Positions 37,208 through 44,718 of a stretch of 64,000 nucleotides of DNA are shown here, in pieces. The first letter of the stretch is position 1; each line of letters opens with the position of its first letter. The DNA comes from Olsenella profusa DSM 13989. Lineage in GTDB: Bacteria > Actinomycetota > Coriobacteriia > Coriobacteriales > Atopobiaceae. The DNA lies in NCBI RefSeq assembly GCF_030811115.1, contig NZ_JAUSQK010000001.1, positions 1,550,001-1,614,000 of the forward strand. Reading direction: 5' to 3'. The position numbers and the translations under genes are program-made. Under the pieces are notes generated by a model that was not told the DNA's origin, did not search any database, and worked only from the letters and a program-made list of their open reading frames with translations.

Positions 37208-38164
37208 ATGTCCACCAGCAGTCCCGTCCCTCACTTCGGTGCCCACTCCCTGAGCAGGCGTGCGCTTCTGTCATCGGCTGCAGGCGGCACGCTGGCAGCA
37301 CTCTCCGCCTGCAGCAATCCCTTGGGATTCACATCCCCTGACAGCTCGGGCGATGGGGGGCTCGGGGTTCTGGCACCCAAGCATCAGCCCATCTTTGTGA
37401 CGGCATCACGCAAGCACACGGACTCCTCGGGACTGGATTCGGATGTCACGTACGAGCTGGATGATCATGGCAATATGATTTCCGCGAGCGGCACACGAAG
37501 CGACCACAAACGCGATGAGAATGGCAAGTCAACTCAGGAAGTAGAGGAATACTCGTTCACAACCACCTTTGCTGTGGACGAGAATGGCTGGACCACCGAC
37601 TGGGAGACCACGGGCGATACCGACGAGCACTCAGGCAAGGGTCACTATGACCTCGAGTTCAATGATGATGGGACCCTGGCAAGGCGGGTGGCGACGAATC
37701 CCGATGATGGTACGGAAGTATCCACGGTCGAGTACGAGTACGATGCCGACGGCAACCTCACCAAGGAGACAACGACGTCCTCATCCAAGGACGGCTCATC
37801 CACATACGTATCCACGATGCTGTTCAACACGGATGGTTTCGTGACCGAGACGGATGACGAGGGGGACGGCTTCACCTCCACGTCCACGTATGAGTATGAG
37901 ACGGATGATGACGGCGTCGTGACGGCTGCGAACATCTCGAACGACTACGGGCAAGGCGACCCGCTGCGCTCTCGCCTCGAGTTCGAGTATGACGACGACG
38001 GTAACATCTCCAAGGTGACAACCAAGATGGAGTCCTTTACCGGTACGTCGAGCGGCGGCAAGACATCGTATCACGCCACGGGGGATTCCGAGTACACCTA
38101 TCAGTGGATAACCGACCCCTCCGATGCCGCCGTGCTCGGTGCATCAACCCGACCCATTCGGTAG
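37208..38164 (+). CDS. Tat-type lipoprotein, paralogue of the preceding gene
   Basis: A 318-residue lipoprotein with signal 'LSRRALLSSAAGGTLAALSAC' and the same Y-E-Y-D-x-D-G strand pattern ('YEYDADGNLTKETTT', 'FEYDDDGNISKVTT'). The ending is shared with its neighbour ('Y-T-Y-x-x-x-x-D-P-S-x-A-A-V'). The pair probably arose by tandem duplication followed by divergence. The start at 37208 has GGAG 7 bases upstream and lies 35 bases after the first gene. Function unknown. Confidence 0.72.
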   Translation: MSTSSPVPHFGAHSLSRRALLSSAAGGTLAALSACSNPLGFTSPDSSGDGGLGVLAPKHQPIFVTASRKHTDSSGLDSDVTYELDDHGNMISASGTRSDHKRDENGKSTQEVEEYSFTTTFAVDENGWTTDWETTGDTDEHSGKGHYDLEFNDDGTLARRVATNPDDGTEVSTVEYEYDADGNLTKETTTSSSKDGSSTYVSTMLFNTDGFVTETDDEGDGFTSTSTYEYETDDDGVVTAANISNDYGQGDPLRSRLEFEYDDDGNISKVTTKMESFTGTSSGGKTSYHATGDSEYTYQWITDPSDAAVLGASTRPIR

Positions 38165-38179
38165 ATTCGAGGACGGCGC

Positions 38180-38209
38180 TTGCATTCGTAGCGATGGTTC
38201 ATATAGAAT
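38180..38209 (+). promoter_or_regulatory. promoter of tRNA-Thr
   Basis: TTGCAT (38180-38185) lies 18 bases before TAGAAT (38204-38209); the overlapping TATAGA gives a 16-base spacer. The tRNA begins about 30 bases later. The same TTGCAT -35 is used by the tRNA-Gly promoter. Confidence 0.65.
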
Positions 38210-38239
38210 CTGTGCCGCATCTGCGGGTGTGCTGGGGAT

Positions 38240-38315
38240 GCCAGCTTAGCTCAGTTGGTAGAGCATCGCTCTCGTAAAGCGGGGGTCATCAGTTCGAGTC
38301 TGATAGCTGGCTCCA
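38240..38315 (+). tRNA. tRNA-Thr (anticodon CGT)
   Basis: A 76-base cloverleaf with acceptor GCCAGCT/AGCTGGC, D-arm GCTC...GAGC, anticodon loop CTCGTAA (CGT, reads ACG), T-arm ATCAG-TTCGAGT-CTGAT, and encoded CCA. Confidence 0.97.
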
Positions 38316-38325
38316 GAAGATGCAG

Positions 38326-38353
38326 AGGCCGGGGCTTCGTTGTCCCGGCCTTC
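38326..38353 (+). terminator. terminator after tRNA-Thr
   Basis: AGGCCGGG (38326-38333) pairs with CCCGGCCT (38344-38351) around a 10-base loop, followed by TTCCTC, a weak T-rich tail. Confidence 0.6.
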
Positions 38354-38436
38354 CTCATTGATGGCGTCCGCGAGCTTGTCTCGGGTCATGGGTCTCCTTC
38401 GCTGTCGCGTGTGCGAGCACGCCGGGGTTTCCTGTC

Positions 38437-38510
38437 ATGTGGGTACCAATCGTTGCATGTGGGTGTCAATCGATTCATGTGGGTGTCTTTCTCCCGAAAG
38501 TCACCCACAA
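38437..38510 (+). repeat. 20-base-period word array (CACCCACAC family, copy 2, left block)
   Basis: ATGTGGGT(A/G)(C/T) occurs at 38437, 38457 and 38477, exactly 20 bases apart, with near-identical linkers (CAATCG..). One inverted word (GTCACCCACA) follows at 38500. It lies just outside the IS110 element. Confidence 0.78.
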
Positions 38511-38573
38511 AACCGCACATATGTTCGTCGGCCTGTCAAGTGAGACATTTTTAGCAGAGCTCGCCAGCCCCTA

Positions 38574-38886
38574 GATAGCTAAGCCAGGGGCTGGCTTCCA
38601 AACCCTTTGGGCTCTCATCTTCCTGCGTGTCCTCATAGCGGATAAAAAGATCTATCCAGCTTCGGATGCTTCACATGCGATCCACTCACATATTCGCGGG
38701 TCTTCGGTTATACACTGAGCCGCACTACGATGCTTTCGGTATAGATGGAGCCGCATGACCACCGCATAAGGTGATCTGTCAGGTCTCACACATGACCCCT
38801 TTGGCTGCGTGTGCGGTTTTCGCGGGTCATCTTCACGCATCGATGATAAGAATGCTCGAAAGGATGTGGCTCTGTCAGTGGCAGGC
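38574..38886 (-). ncRNA. untranslated IS110 end, possible bridge RNA locus
   Basis: This is 313 bases without a coding frame, lying 3' of the transposase gene. It contains stem-loops, for example ATGACCC/GGGTCAT (38792-38798 with 38824-38830), and a degenerate direct repeat around TTCGGTATA...GAGCCGCA (about 38706 and 38735). IS110-family elements express a bridge RNA from a non-coding end (the 3' end in the IS1111 subgroup). The RNA itself is not demonstrated, and strand and ends are uncertain. Confidence 0.3.
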
Positions 38887-40026
38887 CTAGGCCATGGAGC
38901 CTATCCCAGACTCCACCTTAAGCCCAATTACCCAAATCCAACAAGCAAGCTCGCGCACCACCGCCACTCTTGCGACGTTGGGATGTTTGCCTGAATCAAC
39001 AAGCTCGTCAAAGCGGGACTTGAGACGTCTGTTGGCCTTACGGGCAAGTCGCCCAATCTCAGGCGACACCCCACACGTACGCACATGCCTCTTGGTATAG
39101 TCCTTCCTTCTGCAGATGGATGCAGGACCCTCAATAAGCAAGCGGCGCAGAAGGGTCGGCCCTTCCCTGGGGATGTGCCCGGGGCTGCATCTTGGGCCAC
39201 CTGAGCGATCGGTTGCAGAACATCCTATCCACCGAGAGACCTTCCTGCCTGAGCTAAAGCGAGAAAGGCTCCCAAACTCGGCTGCCGCAGGAAGAGCAGT
39301 GGCACTGCCTATACCCAAGGGCAAAGAAATCGCATCAACATAAGGTGCCCAGCGCAAAGACTGACGGAGTCCCTCTACACTCTCTTTGAAGGCAGCACGG
39401 CTCTCTTCTAAGGCGCAGAGCCCTCCAGGCATGAGTTTCGGTGTGAGACTTGCGCCCTCACATCCCAGATCACAGCTTGCGACCCAGGCTCTGTAGGTCG
39501 CAGTATGAGTTGACTTCAATCTTCCTGAGGAGGTCCTCTCGTTCCAAACGCAGCCATGTCTAAGAAGAAAGGCTGCTATCCTGCGCCTCCGTGAGCTTAC
39601 AAGAGTAGCCGGGGATGTGTACGCTCTCACGAGGTCACGTGCCCCTTCGGTCTCACGATCAGGAATCCAGACGTAGGAAATGTCACTTGCGGGACTGGGC
39701 ATCTCTCTCAAGAGTATCGATGCGTCATTGCGATCGTTTTTGTGCCGGTTGTTCTTCGGGGACTTAGGAATGCTTGTTGCCGCAGCAATGTCACAGCTGA
39801 AGCCTGCAGCCTTCAGTGTGCGAGCAAGCTCATGGCCCGTACAGCCCGACTCGTACGCAAGGCGCACGGGCTGAGGTAGCTTCCCCAGCCACTCAAGAAG
39901 GTCCAAGACCATAGTAGAGCCACGAAGGCAGTGCTCCTTTACCTCTCCCGAAGTGACAACAGGCGCCTTGCACACGATACTCCTGGCGTGAACGTCCATT
40001 CCTACCTGCGTGGTATGCTCCCTCAT
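38887..40026 (-). CDS. IS110-family transposase (DEDD recombinase)
   Basis: A 379-residue transposase that looks intact. The N-terminal RuvC-like DEDD domain shows 'GMDVHARSIVCKAPV' (D), 'RLAYESGCTGHELARTL' (E) and 'KNDRNDASILLR' (D, D). The C-terminal Transposase_20 domain has 'SLPLGIGSATALPAAAEFG' and the serine region 'GCSATDRSGG'. IS110 enzymes recombine DNA guided by a bridge RNA. Codon usage is less GC-rich than the neighbours, fitting recent arrival. Confidence 0.9.
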   Translation of the reverse strand: MREHTTQVGMDVHARSIVCKAPVVTSGEVKEHCLRGSTMVLDLLEWLGKLPQPVRLAYESGCTGHELARTLKAAGFSCDIAAATSIPKSPKNNRHKNDRNDASILLREMPSPASDISYVWIPDRETEGARDLVRAYTSPATLVSSRRRRIAAFLLRHGCVWNERTSSGRLKSTHTATYRAWVASCDLGCEGASLTPKLMPGGLCALEESRAAFKESVEGLRQSLRWAPYVDAISLPLGIGSATALPAAAEFGSLSRFSSGRKVSRWIGCSATDRSGGPRCSPGHIPREGPTLLRRLLIEGPASICRRKDYTKRHVRTCGVSPEIGRLARKANRRLKSRFDELVDSGKHPNVARVAVVRELACWIWVIGLKVESGIGSMA

Positions 40027-40192
40027 GAAGGCCCCCTTTCTTCTCTTTGTGACCCTGGCTGAGGTTTGATGGTCTCATGCTGGCTCACGACTCAGGAGAC
40101 AAGGGGGCTGTCTTGCTTTGGAGGAGACAGCCCACCAGCCTCTAAGCCGATGAACATATCGTCAGGTCGAGGGAAGCCAAGCCGGGAGATTA

Positions 40193-40262
40193 GCACCCAC
40201 ACGCGGCAGATGGCACCCACACGCGGCGGATCGCACCCACACGGATCGATCGGGACCCACAC
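40193..40262 (+). repeat. 20-base-period word array (CACCCACAC family, copy 2, right block)
   Basis: Four copies of G(C/G)ACCCACAC start at 40193, 40213, 40233 and 40253, exactly 20 bases apart. They are inverted relative to the block at 38437, which lies on the other side of the IS110 element. The rest of the 475-base gap to the next gene holds the IS end (including a hairpin around 40105-40133) and no gene. Confidence 0.8.
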
Positions 40263-40501
40263 GGCGCCACAGGGGAGCTCCTGTCGCCACAAGATGCCAA
40301 CGTGGCCCGCACGCGGTGCGCTGCCCCGTCTTCTCTGGGCCCCGCTCCTCCTCACGATCCTTCGTGCCCGTGGTCACGCTCACCCACGGCTAACCCCGCG
40401 CTCGTCGAATACTGCCCAAAAGCTCCCACTTTATTGCGAGACTGTGTCTGGGCATGCACGACGTGTGCATCGCATCTCGTTGGGCAATGAAGGGATATGA
40501 C

Positions 40502-41638
40502 ATGGCCATGAATCTGTCTCGTAGGAACTTCCTGGGCGCTGCCGCCGCCTCGGCCACCACACTTGGCCTTGCTGCCTGTGGCGGCTCCAATGCCGGCGAC
40601 TCTGGCTCGGGTGGTTCTGGCACCGACGCCGTCGGTGCGGACGAGAGTCTCAGGTCTGCCGCGCAGAACGAGGGCAGCCTCGTGGTCTATGGCTCCTGCG
40701 AGGAGGAGTACCTGGCCGCCGCCTGCGAGCACTTCCAGGAGCTCTATGGCATCCAGACGCAGTACCAGCGCCTTTCCACGGGCGAGGTCCAGGCCAAGGT
40801 CGAGGAGGAGAACGGCAACCCCTCCGGTGACGTCTGGTTCGGGGGCACCACCGACCCATACAACGTTGCGTCCGGCAAGGGCCTGCTCGAGAAGTACGAG
40901 CCCACAAACGCCTCGCACCTCATCGCGGACACCTTCAGGTCCACCGAGGGCGACTGGTACGGCATCTACAAGGGCATCCTAGGCATCATGTACAACAAGG
41001 AGGAGATCGACCGTCTGGGCATAGACGTCCCTGCCGACTACGCCGATCTCACGGATGCCACGTACAAGGGTCTCATCTGGTCATCCAACTACAACACGTC
41101 TGGTACGGCCAAGCTGCTCATCAACACCATCATCCAGAAGTACGGCCACGATGCGGGCATCCAGTACCTGGTGGACCTCGACAAGAACATCGCCCAGTAC
41201 ACCAAGAGCGGCTCCGGTCCCTCCAAGTCCATCGGCATCGGTGAGTGCACCATCGGCATCGGCATGCTGCATGACGGCATCTACCAGATCGCCGACAAGG
41301 GCTATGACAACATCGGCCTCGTCATCCCATCCTCTGGCGCCTCCTATGAGGTGGGCGCCACGGCCATCTTCAGGGGTGCCCAGCATGAGAGCGCGGCCAA
41401 GCTCTGGGTGGAGTATGCGCTCTCGCCCGCATGCGTCAACCTGGCGGCGCAGAATGGCTCCTACCAGTTCCTGGTCATTGACAATGCCACGCAGCCCAAG
41501 CTTGCCGACGAGTACGGTCTCGACCCTGACAACGTGATGGACTACGATTTCGATGACGCCAAGGACAACACCGAGCAGTACGTCTCTGACGTCATGGCCG
41601 CCCTCGGCGGCGGTGACGACCGCTTCAAGACCGAGTAA
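40502..41638 (+). CDS. iron(III) ABC transporter substrate-binding lipoprotein
   Basis: A 378-residue family-1 extracellular binding protein of the FbpA/FutA group. A twin-arginine lipoprotein signal ('SRRNFLGAAAASATTLGLAAC') leads to a Ser/Gly linker and the mature fold ('GSLVVYGSCEEEYLAAACEHFQELYGIQTQYQRLSTGEVQAKVEEE', 'GDVWFGGTTDPYNVASGKGLLEKY'). It could bind ferric iron or a related ligand such as phosphonate. The ATG at 40502 has AAGGGA 7 bases upstream. It begins a three-gene operon with permease and ATPase. Confidence 0.9.
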   Translation: MAMNLSRRNFLGAAAASATTLGLAACGGSNAGDSGSGGSGTDAVGADESLRSAAQNEGSLVVYGSCEEEYLAAACEHFQELYGIQTQYQRLSTGEVQAKVEEENGNPSGDVWFGGTTDPYNVASGKGLLEKYEPTNASHLIADTFRSTEGDWYGIYKGILGIMYNKEEIDRLGIDVPADYADLTDATYKGLIWSSNYNTSGTAKLLINTIIQKYGHDAGIQYLVDLDKNIAQYTKSGSGPSKSIGIGECTIGIGMLHDGIYQIADKGYDNIGLVIPSSGASYEVGATAIFRGAQHESAAKLWVEYALSPACVNLAAQNGSYQFLVIDNATQPKLADEYGLDPDNVMDYDFDDAKDNTEQYVSDVMAALGGGDDRFKTE

Positions 41639-41738
41639 CGCCACCGCTCGCATATGCACCCCGGGAGCATGTCAGGGCGGACGGGCACGTCCCGTCCGCT
41701 CGCTCGTTGCAGGGCGTGATCGCAGGAAGGATCGCCGC

Positions 41739-43451
41739 ATGGCCACAAACCAAGGAGCCAGGCTCGATCGCAGGAAGCTGATGGCCGACCCCATCATGGT
41801 CACCACCATCGTCGTCCTCATCGCCTTCCTGACGCTGTTCATCCTCTATCCGCTGGCCATCCTGCTGGTGGACTCGTTCGTCACCGACAGGGGCATCACC
41901 CTCGACGTGTTCGCGCGGGTGCTCGCCCTGCCATCGTTCGACACGGCCATCACCAACACGCTGTCGGTGGGCTTCTGCGTGAGCGTCGTCTCGGCGCTGG
42001 TGGGACTGCTCTTTGCCTACGTTGAGGTGTACGTGCGACTCGGGGGCAGGTTCATGGCAGGGCTCTTCAGGGTGGTCTCCATCCTGCCGGTGGTCTCCCC
42101 TCCCTTCGTGCTCTCGCTTTCCATGATCCTGCTCTTTGGCAAGTCGGGCCTCATCACCCGTGGCCTTTTGGGCATCCCCGACAACAACATCTATGGCTTC
42201 TGGGGCATCTTCGTGGTGCAGAGCCTCACGTTCTTCCCGGTGTGCTACATGATGCTCAAGGGCCTGCTCAAGAACATCGATCCCTCCCTCGAGGAGGCCG
42301 CCCGCGACATGGGGGCCTCGCGCTGGAAGGTCTTCACCTCCGTCACCCTGCCGCTCATCCTGCCCGGTCTGGGCAACGCGTTTCTGGTGACCTTCATCGA
42401 GTCCATCGCCGACTTCGCCAACCCCATGATCATCGGTGGCTCCTACGACACGCTGGCGACCACCATCTACCTGCAGATCACGGGAGCCTACGACAAGGAG
42501 GGCGCTGCGGCCATGGCCGTCGTCCTCCTGTGCATCACCCTGCTCATGTTCGTCGTCCAGAAGTACGTGCTCGAGGCCAGGAGCACCTCCACGCTCTCCG
42601 GCAAGGCCTCGCGCGCCCGCATGCTCATCACGGACGCCTCCGTGCGGCTGCCACTCTCCATCCTCTGTGGCGCCGTGGCCCTGTTCGTGGTGGTCATGTA
42701 TGCCTGCGTGCCGCTTGGGGCCCTCTTCAAGACCTGGGGACGCGACTACTCGCTCACCACCAAGTGGTTTGGCCTCGTGTTCTCGCGCTACCATGGCCTG
42801 CAGGCGTTCCGTGACTCCTTCCTGCTCTCGTTCGTGTCGGCACCCATCACCGCCCTGCTCTCCATGATCATCTCCTACCTGGTGGTCAAGCGAAGCTTCC
42901 GCTCCAAGGGCTTCATCGAGGCGGTGTCGATGCTCGCGATGGCCGTACCCGGCACCGTGCTGGGCGTGGGCTACATCCGCGGCTTCTCGGGAGGCCTCTT
43001 CCATACGGGGGTCATGAAGGGACTCTATGGCTCGGCGGCCATCCTGGTCATCGTCTTCATCGTGCGCTCGCTGCCCACCGGCACGCGCTCGGGCATCTCG
43101 GCCCTGCGCCAGATCGACAAGTCCATCGAGGAGTCCGCCTACGACATGGGCGCCGACAGCTTCACGGTGTTCATGACCGTCACCCTGCCGCTCATCAAGG
43201 ACTCGTTCCTCTCCGGCCTCGTGACCGCCTTCGTGCGCTCCATCACGGCCATCTCGGCCATCATCCTGCTCGTGACGCCCCAGTTCCTGCTCATCACGGT
43301 GCAGATCAACGAGTTCGCCGGCAAGGGGGACTACGGTGTCGCCTGCGCCTTCTCCACCATCCTGATCGTCATCACCTATGCCGCCGTCCTGCTCATGAAC
43401 CTCATCATCGGGCGCTTTGGCACCAGTACCGCAACCTCCAAGGAGGAATAG
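41739..43451 (+). CDS. iron(III) ABC transporter permease, double-domain
   Basis: A 570-residue FbpB-like permease carrying two fused BPD_transp_1 domains and about 12 membrane helices. Each half has an EAA loop ('SLEEAARDMGASRWKVFTSVTLPLILPGLG' and 'SIEESAYDMGADSFTVFMTVTLPLIKDSFL') that docks the ATPase. The ATG at 41739 has GGAAGG 8 bases upstream. The frame is open further upstream but lies over the preceding gene. Confidence 0.92.
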   Translation: MATNQGARLDRRKLMADPIMVTTIVVLIAFLTLFILYPLAILLVDSFVTDRGITLDVFARVLALPSFDTAITNTLSVGFCVSVVSALVGLLFAYVEVYVRLGGRFMAGLFRVVSILPVVSPPFVLSLSMILLFGKSGLITRGLLGIPDNNIYGFWGIFVVQSLTFFPVCYMMLKGLLKNIDPSLEEAARDMGASRWKVFTSVTLPLILPGLGNAFLVTFIESIADFANPMIIGGSYDTLATTIYLQITGAYDKEGAAAMAVVLLCITLLMFVVQKYVLEARSTSTLSGKASRARMLITDASVRLPLSILCGAVALFVVVMYACVPLGALFKTWGRDYSLTTKWFGLVFSRYHGLQAFRDSFLLSFVSAPITALLSMIISYLVVKRSFRSKGFIEAVSMLAMAVPGTVLGVGYIRGFSGGLFHTGVMKGLYGSAAILVIVFIVRSLPTGTRSGISALRQIDKSIEESAYDMGADSFTVFMTVTLPLIKDSFLSGLVTAFVRSITAISAIILLVTPQFLLITVQINEFAGKGDYGVACAFSTILIVITYAAVLLMNLIIGRFGTSTATSKEE

Positions 43452-43455
43452 TTCC

Positions 43456-44547
43456 ATGGCCAAGGAGAAGAAGAGCGTGCGTCTGGAGCACGTGTCCAAG
43501 ATCTACCAGGATCCCAAGACCGGCAAGGACTTCTATGCGGTCCACGACGCCACCATCACCATCGAGCCGGGCTCGTTCGTGTGCCTGCTGGGTCCCTCGG
43601 GCTGTGGCAAGACCACGATCCTGCGCATGATCGCCGGCTTCGAATCGCCGGACGAGGGCGAGATCTACATGGACAGCGAGCCCATCAACGGCCTGACGCC
43701 CAACAAGCGCGACACGGCCATGGTGTTCCAGAGCTATGCCCTGCTGCCTCAATACAACATCTTCGACAACGTCGCCTATGGCCTCAAGCTGCGCAAGATG
43801 CCCAAGGACGTCATCCGCGAGAAGGTTGCCGACATCCTGCACCTCGTGGGACTGGACGGCATGGAGGACCGCATGACCAACCAGCTCTCAGGGGGCCAGC
43901 AGCAGCGCGTGGCCCTCGCCCGCGCGCTGGTGATCGAGCCGGGCGTGCTCCTGTTCGACGAGCCGCTCTCCAACCTCGACGCCAAGCTGCGCGTGAGCAT
44001 GCGTACCGAGGTCCGCCGCATCCAGCAGGAGGCGGGCATCACGGCCATCTATGTCACGCACGACCAGTCGGAGGCCATGGCCATCTCCGACGACATCATC
44101 ATCATGAGGGGCGGCGTCGTGGAGCAGGTCGGCGATCCCCACGCGGTGTATGACCGTCCCGCCAACGAGTTCGTGGCCGACTTCATCGGCGAGTCCAACT
44201 TCCTGCGGGGCAGGGTTTCGGCGGCAGAGGGCACAGGCGGTGTGGTTGCCGTGGAGGATCAGGCCATCGAGGTGGCCGACCTCAATGGTGCCCAGGAGGG
44301 TCAGGACGTGACGCTGGTGCTGCGCCCCGAGGCCGCACACTTGGCCGACGAGGGTGTGCTGCCAGGCACGGTGACGCTCTCGCGCTTCATGGGCGCCTAC
44401 CAGAACTATCAGGTCACGTGCGGCGACCACCTCGTGAGGGTGACGGAGTACGACACCAAGAGCAAGCACATCTACGGGGTGGGAGATGCGGCCTGCGTCA
44501 CGTTTGGCCCGAGCGACGTGCACGTGCTCCCCGTCACCACCTCGTAG
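43456..44547 (+). CDS. iron(III) ABC transporter ATP-binding protein
   Basis: A 363-residue CUT1/FbpC-type ATPase: Walker A 'LGPSGCGKTTILRMIAG', Q-loop 'MVFQSYALLPQYN', signature '[15 protein letters not shown]', Walker B 'LLFDEPLSNLDAKLR' and switch 'VTHDQSEAMA'. A C-terminal TOBE-like domain lies at about 245-363. It starts 4 bases after the permease stop, with AAGGAGG overlapping that stop. The trio forms a complete importer, probably for ferric iron. Confidence 0.92.
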   Translation: MAKEKKSVRLEHVSKIYQDPKTGKDFYAVHDATITIEPGSFVCLLGPSGCGKTTILRMIAGFESPDEGEIYMDSEPINGLTPNKRDTAMVFQSYALLPQYNIFDNVAYGLKLRKMPKDVIREKVADILHLVGLDGMEDRMTNQLSGGQQQRVALARALVIEPGVLLFDEPLSNLDAKLRVSMRTEVRRIQQEAGITAIYVTHDQSEAMAISDDIIIMRGGVVEQVGDPHAVYDRPANEFVADFIGESNFLRGRVSAAEGTGGVVAVEDQAIEVADLNGAQEGQDVTLVLRPEAAHLADEGVLPGTVTLSRFMGAYQNYQVTCGDHLVRVTEYDTKSKHIYGVGDAACVTFGPSDVHVLPVTTS

Positions 44548-44718
44548 TCGCCTCGCCGGGCGGGTGTGCCAGGGCCGAGAGCCCGCCATGGGTGTCTTGG
44601 GCAGCGGCGGGAGCGCATGACCCCTTGGAAGCCGCCCCCAGCACCTCGGATCGCGCCGTGCACATGCGATGCCATCATCGGGGTATGCTGGCGGGAAGAC
44701 GGGGAAGGGAGTGCGGTG

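Larger units (their letters stand above)
38564..40144 (-). mobile_element. IS110-family insertion sequence (ends tentative)
   Basis: A single transposase gene (38887-40026) has about 310 untranslated bases beyond its 3' end and 110 beyond its 5' end. Near-identical direct words (CCAGCCCCTA at 38564-38573, CCAGCCTCTA at 40135-40144) could mark the two ends, since IS110 elements lack terminal inverted repeats and recombine at short cores. The left end contains a perfect hairpin GCCAGCCCC/GGGGCTGGC. The ends need confirmation with a second copy or an empty site. Confidence 0.5.

Noticed and set aside
36132-38164. RHS-type polymorphic toxins
   Set aside because: The proteins are short lipoproteins without the RHS core signature, C-terminal toxin domain or immunity gene.
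38700-38780. A second insertion sequence remnant left of the IS110 transposase
   Set aside because: The degenerate repeat (TTCGGTATA...GAGCCGCA) could suggest it, but no transposase fragment or terminal repeats were found; it is treated as part of the IS110 non-coding end.
26821-40262. Regular 20-base repeats as a CRISPR array
   Set aside because: Words are only about 10 bases, linkers about 10 bases and partly conserved, copies are few and inverted, and no cas genes are present.
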